This document shows positions 31,514 to 43,386 of a stretch of 64,000 nt of DNA, one piece after another. Location: NCBI GenBank assembly GCA_007115705.1, contig QXEO01001027.1:494055-558054 (forward strand). The letters run 5' to 3'. The stretch's first letter is position 1. Each line of letters starts with the position of its first letter. A model generated the notes under the pieces. That model did not search any database. It was not told where the DNA came from and saw only the letters and a program-made list of their open reading frames with translations. This DNA comes from Dactylis glomerata. Its lineage: Eukaryota; Streptophyta; Magnoliopsida; Poales; Poaceae. A program made the position numbers and the translations under genes.

Positions 31514-31848
31514 TGACAAGGGTATAGTTAATAGAGCCCGTTAGTTGAGTACCCCTGAGGCCCGTTAAGCTAGGCCCGATTGTAATGATAGTCGAATACG
31601 AGTTCCTGCCGTATGTCGATATTGTAATCTGTATCGGATCCTACCCGATCCTCGAGACTTGGCCACCTATATATAGGGGCCAGGAGGGGACGGTGTAGGG
31701 CAGATTGAAAGCAAGCCAGGTTGAACACCCAAGTTTACTTTCGACACACACCTATTTTTGACTAACTTTACCTTCGAGTTCATCCGACGCCCTATCTCTC
31801 CGATCCTAAGTCCTTCATCTAGGACATTTGTCGAGTTAACCCTCGTCA
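31514..31848 (+). repeat. 5' LTR of the Gypsy element
   Basis: 335 bp, TGACAAGGGTATAG...CCTCGTCA, with TATA box CCTATATATAGG near 31667-31678. The same LTR type forms the solo LTR at 20542-20879. Confidence 0.95.
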
Positions 31849-31885
31849 ATTGGCGCCGACCGTGGGGATCTTGGGCGTTGGAATC

Positions 31886-34800
31886 ATGAATTCGACGGCT
31901 TTTTCGCTTTTAGCCAACAGCAGTACAGAAGTCGACGAAAATCAAGAGATGGAGTTGACAATCGGAAGCTTAAACATCCTCATCGGACCGTCGGGTTCAT
32001 CTCGCCTTTCAGATCCGACGAAACAAGATCCGTCGGCAAGTGAGCCCAAAACAACAGCAATAATGGAATATTCTGAAGGCTCTTCCGGCGAGGTAAACTC
32101 GCCGGTCAGCCCAGAGGAAGTGCAAAAAGAAAAGAACGCAGAGGACAACGAAGAAAAGGAAAATTTTCACGTAGGAGTCCAACTCGAAGATCTCACGATC
32201 TGCCTCGACGATATTGCGGACAAATCAACATACACATGGAAGACAGGATTAGAGCTTTCTGAGGATAGTAACTCGATCTTCTCAAGCTGCGAGGGTAACA
32301 TCGGCAAACAATGCCAGGTGCTCGCCATTATAGGAGATAACTCAGAAGAGTTCGACGAAAACGACAATCCAGTACTAAACCCAGCAAATATCGACAGAGG
32401 AGCAAATCACCTAGCAGAAGGGCAAACACCAGAATCCCTCGCAACCAGGGAAAAAATTCGACTATCAGTCGACGAATGGAGGATAATAAGAGAAGCCGTA
32501 GAACACGGCACGCCAATACCATCAAATTCTAGCAAAGAGATGCTTTTGGGGTATCACTACGCCCTAAGGCAGCAGGCCAAGCAATTAGCAAAGGAGAAAA
32601 TAGAGATACAAAGAAGAAAAGATTCAGCCATTGCAGCTAGCGAGGCTGCTCGAAAAGCACGGAGCGACGCATCATACAGCAACGCAAGGAAAAATCGTCG
32701 ACACGGTTCAAGGTATGATAACCTCGAGTATTCTGACAGGCAAAGTATTTCCAAAAACCTCGACTCGTCCTTCCTATCGGTCGACGAGCAGGGAAACATC
32801 CTACCAAAAACTCCTGAAGCAGCACTAGTGGCAGCACAAGCATATCTACTTACAACTCGACCAAGTCCAGGAGATCCTAGAGAACATATGCATAGAGCAG
32901 CACTGAACGGACTCAACATGGTGGGCCACAAGCTATCAGCAAAAGGAGAAGAAGCATATCACCACAAGGAAGTGCACAAAGCAAGGTCACCTCGCCGTCA
33001 CAATAGTCCTCGGCGCAGAAGCAGCAAACACCGATCTCGATCGCCATCACCAAAGCAGCACGGTGGAACCCGAAGATCACGATCCCCAAATGAAAAGCGC
33101 GACTATGAAGACGACGAAAAAGAGATGGGGGCATCATGCTTTACCCGCAGGGTTCGCACCACTCTAGTTCCCAAGGGATTCAAGCTACCTCACGATCAGC
33201 AAAAATACGATGGATCACAGGAACCACAATCATGGCTTGTAGATTACTTGCAAGCAGTTCAAATATTAGGAGGAACCAAGGAAACAGCAATGCAAAGTTT
33301 GCAACTACACCTCACCGGTGCAGCAAGGTCATGGTTGAGAAACTAGAGAAAGAATCTGTTGGAAGCTGGGAAGACCTCACAAAGCAATTTACAAGAAACT
33401 TCAGGTCGACATACAAATGACCAGCATCAATAGAAGAAGTCAAAGCGTGCGTATAGCAACGCGACAAAACACTACGGGCATACATCCAAAGATGGAGCCT
33501 CATCAAAAACTCAGCAGTCGAAGTTTCAGACGAAAGAGCAATAGACGCGTTCGTCATCGGATTAAGGCGAAGAGACCTAGTCGAAGAGATGGGTAGAATC
33601 AAGCCGAAAATAGTGTCAGACCTCATGGACACAGCAAACAGGTTTGCAGATGGAGAAGATGCGTGCAACAACAAGCGGACACGATCTCCAGAGGACGACA
33701 GAAGAAACAGATATGGAAGTCAAAGGAGACGATCCCGAAACTACGACACCTACGGCTCGCATAGCCAAGTCGCCGCAGGATATAAAGACAACAGCTATCA
33801 AGGAAATGATCGCAGAAGCTCGGGATATAGAAGCTACGGAAAGGAGGACTATAAGAAGTTCCCTATAAGGGAATCCAGAGAGTACAACCCATCACCAGAA
33901 GATATGCTCAACGGGCCTTGTCATATACACTCAGTGTTCGTCGACGGGAAACGAGTATCAAGGCACGCAATGAAAGACTGCACAACATTCTTAAAACTGC
34001 AAGAAGCAGCAATAAACAAGCAAACCGAAGCAAGGCGACAAGGATTCGAAGGAAGCAACAATCCTCCGACAAAGCAGCAAGGAAACAATGAAGCGCCTCA
34101 AGGACAAGACCAGCAAAACCAGGGACAGGACGACGACGAAGGGTATGTACCATCAAAAGGACACATCATATCAATGATACAACCTGTACCCAAGTCGAAC
34201 AAAGAAGAGAAGAGCATAACTCGACAAGTCAACTTAGCAGTCATATCACCTCCAGCTGCAACGGAGTATCTGCACTGGTCAGAGCAACCAATAGAGTTCA
34301 ACAGAGAAGATCACCCTATAACAGTACCTCGGCCGGGAAACGTGCCTTTGGTACTCAAAGCTCAAATCGGCGCGTATGATGTCGACTGAATATTCATGGA
34401 TGCAGGGAGTGGAATTAACTTGATATACGCGAAAACACTCCGAGCAATGCATATATCACTAGAGTTCCTGAAGCCAACAGATTGTTCCTTCCATGGAATC
34501 GTACCAGGAAGTGCCAACTACCCGCTGGGTCGAATAGCACTCAATGTTTGCTTCGGCAACCGACAAAATTATAGAAGAGAAAAGCTAGACTTCGAAGTCA
34601 TGGACTGGCCATCGCAATATCACGCGATCCTCGGACGACCCGCGTTTTTGCGATTCATGGCAGTGCCTCACTATACATATTTGGTACTTAAAATGCCAGG
34701 ACCAAGAGGAATAATTACAGTGAAAAGAAGTTTTGAAGTTTCAGATCTCTGCGATAGGGAATTCCACAAGATGGCGCAAAATTTTGGCGTAATAGCCAAC

Positions 34801-34947
34801 CATGCAGAAAAGGCAAAAAGCGCGACTACAGAAGGCGTCAAGCTACTCGAAGGATGCATCGCGGAGCCCGAAACGAAGAAACCACGAGTAGGAGCATCAG
34901 GAGAAGAAACAGGCGCAGAGGAAAAAGGGAAAGCCACGACGACATAA
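31886..34947 (+). pseudogene. gag-pro: Gypsy gag-protease polyprotein with a frameshift and three stops
   Basis: The first ATG after the PBS is 31886. The N-terminal third is acidic and low-complexity. The Gag core is 'VPKGFKLPHDQQKYDGSQEP..WL.DYLQAVQILGG...LQLHLTGAARSWLRN' followed by 'LEKESVGSWEDLTKQFTRNFRS'. A one-base loss near 33343 shifts the frame between these two parts. Then come TGA at 33418, TAG at 33454, a CxxH..HxxxxC zinc-knuckle-like motif (CHIH...HAMKDC, about 33920-33985), TGA at 34387, and an aspartic protease with the FMDAGSG triad and ILGRPAFLRFMAVPHYTYLVLKMPG. It ends at TAA 34945-34947. Several stops look like CGA-to-TGA or CAG-to-TAG changes, as expected from methylated-cytosine decay. 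Confidence 0.85.
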
Positions 34948-35233
34948 GCATCATAAGACAATAGAGTAGAACAATAAAGGCTGTAAAAGCCACGAGTTAT
35001 ACCAGGGGCAATGCCCTCTAGATCCAGAACACAGGTCACAGGCCGGATCTCTTGGGTCACCCCATGTATCTTACATTACAAAGTATAATAAAGACGAAAC
35101 GTTCCTCATGTTCGAGTTTACGAGTCTTTCAAAGGAAAAATGCGGCAAATGCACGAGTCATACAATAACGCCCAGAGAACAAATTTTCGTTACGAAATAA
35201 CATACTCTCGCGTTACACACACACAAAAGTATA
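34948..35233. other. Junction between sense gag-protease and antisense gene
   Basis: About 290 bp with no coding potential on either strand. It presumably holds the 3' UTR of both transcripts ('caataaaggctg' on the plus strand near 34971). Confidence 0.4.
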
Positions 35234-36163
35234 TTACAACATCGGGTTGTCAGAATCATCTACACCTAAAGGGTCTAAGTAGTGAAACTCGGGGAAAAAT
35301 GCGGAGTCTTCTTGCAACAACCTGGCTATAATTCGTCGGGCAGGCTGCAAGGTACTCTCTAAATGTACTCGAAGGCTTGCCCCACCAGGAGGATAGCTCA
35401 GCGACATAGAACTATAATTGAGTCTTGGATGCCACTTGCGTATCCACCCAAGAGCAAAGTTGGCACCTGCCACTAGGTTCAGTTCTATCAACCGATGGAT
35501 TCGCTGGCTGGATCTAAAAACGTCAAGGAGCAATGGAAAAGTAGCAGGCAGAGGATTGCAAGGAAGCATCACCGAGTCCATAGTTACGAGAGCTCTCCTA
35601 CAGCCATCCACTGCCTCGCCAATATGCTGGGCACGGTCCTGAAGCAATACAATAGCGCTTCGGCGTCGAGGATCAGACCATAAATTTTCAACACCTGCGG
35701 ACATCTTCTCTAGAGCTGCGCTTCGTTCGGTAACCCGACGATCTTCAGCAGCGAAGTCCAAGCAAGTGCCTATAAGGGCAAAGGATATCACAAAAGTAAC
35801 AGTACAAAGAGAAGAAAATAAGTCGAGAGGAAGCTTGCATCGCAACATTTCACAGGCAGATTCGACGATACCAAGAATTTAAGAGTTGCATTCTTCGTGA
35901 TGCAAAATCCTTGCCGTCAAGCTGGACACTTCATCACTAAGAATCGACACCTGCTTCGTCAGAGCAGAAGTTTTGCTAGCCTTATCAAACGCCATCTGAG
36001 CTTGGCATTTGGCTGAAGTCAAGTGAACCTCAAGGTCAGAAATCCTTGCCGAATATTCTGCGCACTGATTACATCGACTAGGAGTCGATGAAATCTGAGA
36101 ACCGAACACACGGGTAGAAGGAGGAGCAGGACCGTGAGTCAAAGGATCATTGGCGCGCATCGA
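35234..36163 (-). pseudogene. Second antisense coding block of the Gypsy element (coiled coil)
   Basis: An acceptor CTTGCAG opens an exon at 36163 (MRANDPLTHGPAPPSTRVFG..CNQCAEYSARISDLEVHLTSAK...) that ends at a stop at 35879-35881. A second acceptor CTTATAG opens 35769 (..TCLDFAAEDRRVTERSAALEKM..) to the stop at 35234. Both have heptad-like spacing. It may be the downstream part of the antisense gene at 36340-38958 or a separate unit; the connection is unclear. Confidence 0.45.
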
Positions 36164-36339
36164 CTGCAAGCCAAAGGGGAAAGAAAGGAGAAGCATTTCA
36201 GAGAGACAGCATAATACTTCATACGCCAGAAATATATTTACATAAGTACAACACCCTATGACTATGGTTCTCGGGTTGCACCCAACTAAAGTTTGTGCAT
36301 CCAAAAGGAGAAAGCTACAAGCTACAAAGAAAGCCGAGT

Positions 36340-38958
36340 CTACGCCACCTCAGCATTGTGTTCCGTGGCAGAGGAGGGCACGGCAGCTTCTTCGCCAGAA
36401 GTCGATGGTGGTGCTGGATTTTCCACCGCTGAAGCTGGTGCAGCAGGCACCGCAGAGGCCGCCGAAGGAGAAATAGTTGTCAACAATGCAGGTGCCAACT
36501 TCTTCGCCTTCTCGAAAAAAGCCTTCATCTCGTCACGGGTGTGGCCATGAGGGGAGCTAACCAAAGTGCAATAGCACCTTCGGCGCCGCGCTTAATGGAA
36601 AGACCTTTCAGTTGGAGAGTGGGGTCTTCAGTGGTATCGAAGGACTTGGCAAGATCAGTCAAGTTATCCTTCGGAATTGTCACCCTTTTCTTCGGCCACA
36701 AGCCGGCAAACAGCCGTGATAAAACGCGGCTAACCAACTCAAAAGTCTCCTGGATAGATATCCAGTTTTCTTCGAGTAGGTTAACTGCATCCATAAGAGG
36801 ATCATCGTCCGTTTGCAAGGACGACGGAGATACCCCGGTGAATTCTAAGCAATAGAAAAGAAAAGAAGACACAAGTGTCAACAAATACACCAGTGCAACA
36901 GAAGACGAAAACAGAAGACAAGGCAAAGCACTTACTTTTAGCGGCAGTAGACATGGTGTGAAGACGCTCCGCCACGGCTTGCTCTCGTTGAGCATGCTCC
37001 TTGTTGGCTTCAGCTAAAGCTTTTTCAGCTTTCTTCGCCTTGCCAAGCGCAGCCTTCTGCGACTTCTCAGCATCCGCTTTAGCAGCGGCCGCCACATCAT
37101 AAGCTTTTCGCGAAGCATTGAGCTCCGCTTCCAGCGACACGATTCGAGCATTGGCTGTTGCTAAGGCAGCTACAAAAGAAGACGAAAGGGAGTCAGATAA
37201 GTGGGAAAAGAAAAAGCACGGAAGAAAAGTAATGACTGGACATCAAGATTGTACCTTCGGAAGCTTTCGCAACCTTTAGGTACCCTGCACACTCCGTGCC
37301 CAAGGCAATAAATCTCTTCACTAAAGTCTGAGAAAAGAAGTGTGTAAGAGTAGAAGTGCATGAAAGGAAAGAAAGTAAAGAAGAATTGCTCACGTCATCA
37401 GAGGAAACCGTAGGTGCATGGGCTTCCAGAGAAACTTTGACTTCTTTGGCCCTCTTTGAGCGTTTAGGGTATCGGGCTTGAGGAACCTTCTTCACATCGG
37501 ACCTGGTAGCCCTCGGTGCAACATCTGGTTCGATAGGCTCATCAATCGCCACAGGAGAAGGTGGTGGAGCAGCTATCGCATATGTTGGTGGTTCTTCATC
37601 ATCACTGCATGAAAAATATAAGTTATGACAACAAGGCAAGAACAATGCAATTGAAGAACTCGACTACAATACTTACGATGCAAGCATGTCGAAGTACTCC
37701 ATATCTTCTGCAAGAACGGGAGCTTTACCAGCCGCTGCAGAACTCGATGAAGCAATTTCGTCAACACGCTTCCTTTTCTTGTTGACACCAACATCTTCAG
37801 CTAGTACAGGAGGAGGCGATGTCGACGAGCTAGTTTCCTCTTCTGATTCTTCGACATCATCTCCATCCTGACTTTCGTCAGCCTCGGGGGCTTCAGATGC
37901 AGTAGAGGCAAGATCAGCTGGTAGGGGCCCTGCCTCTGGAAGAGGAGGACGAGAAACAAGGAATTGATGACCCTGCATATGAATAAATTAGCAGAGTGCA
38001 ATGGCACAGAAGAAACACAAATCGAACCAAGCAAAGTTCGACAATAAGTAAACGCAAAGATACATACCTCAGGCAGAGGGTGCACGGAGTCGAAAAAGTC
38101 AGCGGTTAAATCCGCAACTGCGTGTTCCTTGGTGAGCTTGGTAAGATTCCTGACTCTCTTGTCGACCTCTTCCTTCGATATCAGATCTTCAGATATGCGA
38201 GTAGGATCTTCCAAGCCGGAGTAATTCCAAAGTCTGGTAAGGCGGTGTTGTAGGGGTTGAACTCAACGTTGAATGAAAAACGCCATGAGTTGCATACCCG
38301 ACAGAGCACCTCCTTGACCTCCTTTCAAAGCCTTGATGCGGGAAAGAAGAGGAAGAATTTCTTGTGCTTCGGCATCTGAGGGGAGTGTATCCCATGATGC
38401 CAATTTCTTAACCTCCTGGGAAGCATCAAAAGGAGGCAGGCCGAATTCATCTTCAGGAGAGGATTTGCGGTCCTTGATATAGAACCACTTTGTCCTCCAT
38501 CCTTGGACAGACGCGGCCATGGAAAATTCAAAGTATTGCGCCTCAGGGCGCACAGAAACGACAGCTCCGCCCAGTTCGGGTTTCCTAGCCAAAGAAACGT
38601 TGGGGCGGAGTCGAAAGATTGACCTCTAGAGAAGGAAGTGGGGTTCAATACCCAAGAAGGACTCGCAGAGAGTCACGAAACAGGCGATGTGCAGAAGAGA
38701 ATTCGGTGTGAGCTGGTGGAGCTGCACACCGTAAACAAACAGAAGCCCACGGAGAAACTCGTGGGCAGGAAGAGAGAAACCGCGGAGGAGGAAAGCAAGG
38801 AACATTACCCGATAACCGCTCGGGGGCTTCGGGATCCGTTCAGTACTGGGGAATTTGATGGAATCTTCGGCGGTGATGAGGCCATCCGCCGTAGCCTTCT
38901 CCACCTCCTTCTTTGTGATGGTGGAGCGAACCCAGTTGGTGGTAGAAGACTTGGCCAT
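36340..38958 (-). pseudogene. Antisense spliced gene in the Gypsy element ('putative gypsy-type transposon' protein)
   Basis: Six exons with GT/AG borders on the minus strand: 38958-38068, 37972-37677, 37604-37394, 37327-37255, 37169-36936 and 36844-36340. Exon 1 encodes the conserved 'GYRVMFLAFLLRGFSLPAHEFLRGLLFVYGVQLHQLTPNS', 'GGAVVSVRPEAQYFEFSMAASVQGWRTKWFYIKD' region known from the plant 'putative gypsy-type transposon' family (Transposase_28). Exons 2-3 are acidic and low-complexity, exon 5 is an alanine-rich coiled coil, and exon 6 ends ...HNAEVA-stop. Damage: TAG at 38626-38628 where tryptophan is expected, TGA at 38263-38265 for arginine, and a one-base frameshift near 36565. The function of these antisense genes is unknown. 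Confidence 0.75.
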
Positions 38959-40193
38959 GGTGCTCTTAGTGGCCAGGTGTTTCACGCGCATCCAGTACGA
39001 AGTGCGCTCGGGGGCTATCCATGAGAGGAGGAGACAGAGGAGAGCAGCAATGGAGGCGGCGGAGAGAAAGAGCTGGTAAACAGTAAAATTCCCCAAGATC
39101 CCCTTATATATCTTCTGGGAGAAGGATCGTGGGCCGAGACGTGGCGCAAAGAGCGGAAACGGCAGCCCACTAACGGTCAAAAAATTGAGAAATTTACAGT
39201 ACTGCCCATGCAACGGTTCGCAATGATATAGAAGTGACGTATTCATTGATGTCATCAAAGGATATATTATCAAACAGGAAATGGCGCCGACAAATGCAAA
39301 ATTCTTAGAGAAGATTATGTGTGAAGGATTTTTCGATTATAGCCTTGAGGGCTACTACTCTTAAAAGATGGTGACTGGAAATCTTTAATGGAGTTGTGGA
39401 AGCATATTCGACGACAAGGTGTTCTTAGAGTATCTCGAAGATGAAGTATATTGAAGTTAAAGTATCTCGAGTTGAAGTATGATGAATTACACTACATTTT
39501 TTGAGCCTATACTCGAAAAAAGCCTTTTTCAACTATAGCCTTGGGGGCTACTCCCATCGGGAGCGCTGAGCGCGCACCCGACGATATTTCTTGGCAAAGC
39601 ATTATAATTCGAGAAGTGCAGGAGTGTTACTCCCATCGGGAGCGAGTTTTATGGTTGAAGAAACCCGAATATTTTCAGTCAAGATTTGACTGCGACATGA
39701 GATTCTCGAGTTGCGTTATCGCAACACAACTCGAATGCCGTGACTTGTCACGAAGGTAAGACCCCGGGATCCGTCCTGTGTGGCCTGGTATACGCACATG
39801 GATGCGCTCTGCTGGTATGTATCCGTGTCTACGACGTGAAGAAAATCCTGGTGGACGCACTGGGTACCCTGAGAACCACTGGGATTCATTCTTTGTAAGT
39901 CCTAAATGCGGCAGAAGAATGGGTTTGACCGGTATCCTGAATTCAAATCCAAGGGGATTGAATTTGAAGTAGGTGACAAGTATCTGTTCCGGCAGTTAAC
40001 TGACCTCTTGATCCGTCAGAGTTGTCAGGCTTGTTCATCAAGACCCCTTGCGAACAAATTATTATAAATATAAGTCGAAAGACCAAGTCGAGGATTTGAG
40101 GATAAGAAGAAGTCGAAGAATTGATCAAGTCGAAGATTTGAAGATTAGAGATTCACCCCGAATCTGCAATTCTGGTAGAATCTCAGGGGCTAC
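38959..40193. other. Gypsy 3' non-coding region, probable antisense promoter
   Basis: The minus strand carries 'TATATAAGG' at about 39103-39111, roughly 150 bp upstream of the antisense ATG at 38958, a plausible TATA box. Further right are repeats of 'GGGGGCTACT..CCATCGGGAG' (39543-39640). No sense coding region is visible before the polypurine stretch CTCAGGGGCTAC at 40182-40193. Confidence 0.5.
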
Positions 40194-40528
40194 TGACAAG
40201 GGTATAGTTAATAGAGCCCGTTAGTTGAGTACCCCTGAGGCCCGTTAAGCTAGGCCCGATTGTAATGATAGTCGAATACGAGTTCCTGCCGTATGTCGAT
40301 ATTGTAATCTGTATCAGACCCTACCTGATCCTCGAGACTTGGCCACCTATATATAGGGGCCAGGAGGGGACGGTGTAGGGCAGATTGAAAGCAAGCCAGG
40401 TTGAACACCCAAGTTTACTTTCGACACACACCTATTTTTGACTAACTTTACCTTCGAGTTCATCCGACGCCCTATCTCTCCGATCCTAAGTCCTTCATCT
40501 AGGACATTTGTCGAGTTAACCCTCATCA
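40194..40528 (+). repeat. 3' LTR of the Gypsy element
   Basis: 335 bp, TGACAAGGGTATAG...CCTCATCA. It is the same length as the 5' LTR with four substitutions by eye, and is followed by TSD TGTGG. Confidence 0.95.
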
Positions 40529-40533
40529 TGTGG

Positions 40534-41170
40534 ATTCTGTATTGTAACCCGGTTTACCCCCATATAATGAAGAGAGCGAACCTGATTTGGGTATCAAGCC
40601 TTTGCCCACAAATCATTTGTTTTACATCGTATTAGATTAGGTTTCGATGTCGTCTTCCACACTACCTCTTTCCGCGCTGCCATCACCACGATGCCGGCCG
40701 CTGCCACCAACTCCGCTAACTCATAGCGCCGACTCTCCTCCTGCCACGTCTAGCGGTGCTGCTGATCTCCCCTGTCAGCTTATTACAGATGACCTTTTCG
40801 TTGTTCTCCCTACTCTCGACGATGGTCGTCGGCCTCACTACGATCACCAAAGCGCGGTTGCCCTCGCCCTCGATCTCTGCCGACGCCTTCTCCTTGACGC
40901 CGCTTATGCCGCCGACCATTGCACCGGCCGTCGCGCCTCTCTCGGCCCCTTTGTTGTTCGACACTCTCCTATCATTGTTGGCCGCCCGGCCTCCACTTTC
41001 TCGGCTCGTCGAGCAGTCTACCTTGGAGCCCTACCTCAACCTTTCCACCATTCCCTCCAACGTTGGTGACTTCTAGGTGCCTACTCACCGACGCCGACCT
41101 AGGGCATGGTTGGGCTAGTGAAGAACATGCAAGAATAGTTAACTAGATGCTCGATTAACCTTTGACGTGG
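40534..41170 (+). other. Continuation of the Gypsy target; 140-codon open frame of unknown nature
   Basis: ATG 40647 opens MSSSTLPLSALPSPRCRPLPPTP...QLITDDLFVVLPTLDDGRRPHYDHQSAVALALDLCRRLLLDAA.. and ends in TAG near 41067. Serine/proline-rich start, then a helix-prone middle. Not recognised; possibly an old captured or retroelement sequence, because the preceding DNA (to 40646) reads like an LTR end. Confidence 0.3.
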
Positions 41171-41179
41171 CTATGATGG

Positions 41180-42732
41180 TTTTTTTAACGGGAAGCGCCC
41201 CAAAGGACGTGGAAACTTCACATTAAAAATAAGCGGTGGACGTACAAATTGTTACAAAGGACCCCATAAGAAAAAGAAATAACACATAGGTCCCTAGTAA
41301 ATGCATAAAAGACCTCACTGAGAGATGAAACAATCCATTCTGGTCCTTCTCTTTCCCCACCGTCAAGCCGGAGATGGAGATAGAAGTTGCCACCGTCAAG
41401 CCCGGAAGCGGGGACGAAACCACTTGTCGCCGAGTAGACGATGAGCGCGGTAGCAGATCTCAAAAGGGGCCTCACCTGGGAGGTTAAACGGACACCAGAA
41501 TCCTTCATCGGCTTCAGATAAGGCAAAAGCATGGCCTTGGATGTTGTTGGACGGCAATAACCTGCTGTCACAAGGGTGCTCGAGAAGAAAGCATTTCCGC
41601 TCCAGAACTGCATGACAGAGCAAACAGGGGAAGATCCATTGCCGCCACCATTGATCAAAAGCGTCCCGCTGTCAGACTCACCGCACCTGCCACTGGCAGG
41701 AGGAGGTAGGCGAGTAAGACTGGCTCGGAGAAGAATCCTCCCCGCAGGAGCGAGCACTCTGGTCGCTGCAGCCGAGGCACGTGGAGCCGGCCACAAGTGA
41801 GCAGGTGGCTCCGGCCCTCTTGCTGGCCAGGTGACACACCTGGGCGACCACACGCCCTCGAACTCAACCTCCGAAGCCTCTGAGAAGAAAGCAGGAACGG
41901 ATCCGCATCCCATTCCCTTGCCGCCACGGTCGGCCGAAAGGGAAGCAGAAGCTCCAGCTTGAAACGATGCAGGAAAGGAACCTGAGCCAACCGGCGGATT
42001 TATATTGAAAGAGGGCGTCATCTTCAAGAGCAACACCGCCTACCTCCGCCGGTTAGGAATGAATAAGAGCACCAGACACCATGCCGGAGCATCTGGGTTG
42101 AGAAGAGCCCCCGGGAAACACAGAGGCCGCTAGCATCGCTGCTCCCCCTACCTCGCTCCTCGCCGCCACGGCAAGACGGCAAGGTGAAAAGAAGCAGTAA
42201 CAGAGCATCACCAAGCAGAGGAGGCAGCCGACCCCTCCAACCCCAGGCCCAACCACCAAGGAGCAAGACGAGGTTGCTGCAAAGACCTCTGCCACGGATC
42301 AAGGGCACCAGAATCCGGATCGAGCAGATCCCCACCAACCCAGCCACCACGACGAGCTCGAGGGGGAGTCACCGGATCCCGAGCTTGGGGCCCTGACCCA
42401 GCACAAGAAGCAGGCTTGTTCAACGAGCTCCGACCAAATACGGCCCTGGCCACCATCCCCCATGGATGCCGAAGAGGAAGAGGGTCTAGCCGCCGACCAG
42501 CGCTGCCCGACGATGCCGGCAAGCAGCTCCTACACGGCAGAACAGCGAAACCAGGAAAGGACCCTACACTACAGCCTGTACAGGGGCCAGCCGCCCCTCT
42601 CCTAGTGACTCCGGCCAGCAGGGCCGCCGAAGTAGAGGGAGAGGGGCGCCGGCGAATCACCGCCGCCTCTCAAAATGCGTGAGGGGAGGAGAGGGGAGGG
42701 AGGGTGGGTGGCAGCGCCCGTAGATACGGATT
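41180..42732 (-). mobile_element. LINE-like or LINE-derived retroposon (internally deleted)
   Basis: On the minus strand the block begins GC-rich, contains a 272-codon open frame (42036-41218, 'MTPSFNINPPVGSGSFPASFQAG...'), and ends '...ggggcgcttcccgttaaaaaaa' at about 41180, a typical 3' end with a short A tail. CTATGATGG at 41171-41179 and CTATGATAG at 42733-42741 may be a 9-bp target duplication with one mismatch. No reverse transcriptase is present. Confidence 0.45.
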
Positions 42733-42938
42733 CTATGATAGTTGAGTAGATCATATGCGGTAGTCGCAAAGAGGTTCATGGAGTAGAAGGCATCAGGGGA
42801 GGGGGGTTGATCATGGGGCACGGAGTAGAGGTGGTGATTGTTCTTGGGATTTACGACAGACATCAGAACACATTATTTACATGTATGTGCGTGTGTGATG
42901 CAGGGTATTTTCGGTGCAATGCTCTAACCGCCACACTC

Positions 42939-43230
42939 AGGCCTTGTTTACTTCTAGGGTATTTGAGTGGATGGGAGGGGATTATCCCATATCTCAAAAT
43001 TTCCCTGGTAGGTTGTTTACTAGACCAGGTTTTGAGGGGATAATCCCTTGATATCCCCACAAATCCCCTACATACTAGTGTATTTTTGGCTAGATTAAAA
43101 ACTCTCCATCATGGTAGAATATTTTTGGGAAAGAGTATTTGAGGGGATTTGAAATTATTGGGTGAACACCAAATCTCCACATATCTCCACATCTTTCGGG
43201 TTTGAAATACCGGAGAAGTAAACAAGGTCT
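42939..43230. mobile_element. MITE with AGGCCTTGTTTACTTCT-type inverted repeats
   Basis: Left end AGGCCTTGTTTACTTCT (42939-42955) and right end AGAAGTAAACAAGGTCT (43214-43230) are inverted repeats with one mismatch. Length 292 bp, no coding capacity. The GGCCTTGTTTA start is common among grass hAT/Harbinger-like MITEs; no clear TSD was found. Confidence 0.75.
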
Positions 43231-43386
43231 CAATGGGTGTTACGATCAGCATTGAGTGCTTTATTTACTTATTATTTCATGACTGCAAAAAATTAATTTA
43301 AAATTTGATTCTATTAAATCTAGGGTTGATTGTTCAATGATCAGCCCCGCCTGTATAGACTCTGAACAAAATGTGCCTAGTAGACA

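Larger units (their letters stand above)
31514..40528 (+). mobile_element. Complete non-autonomous Gypsy retrotransposon with antisense gene
   Basis: 5' LTR 31514-31848, PBS 31851-31868 (TGGCGCCGACCGTGGGGA, Asp-tRNA-like), gag-protease on the plus strand to 34947, a spliced minus-strand gene at about 38.96-35.2 kb, and 3' LTR 40194-40528. TSD TGTGG at 31509-31513 and 40529-40533. The LTRs (335 bp each) differ at four positions by eye. Reverse transcriptase, RNase H and integrase are absent. The 4 kb after gag-protease is largely occupied by the antisense gene. Confidence 0.93.
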
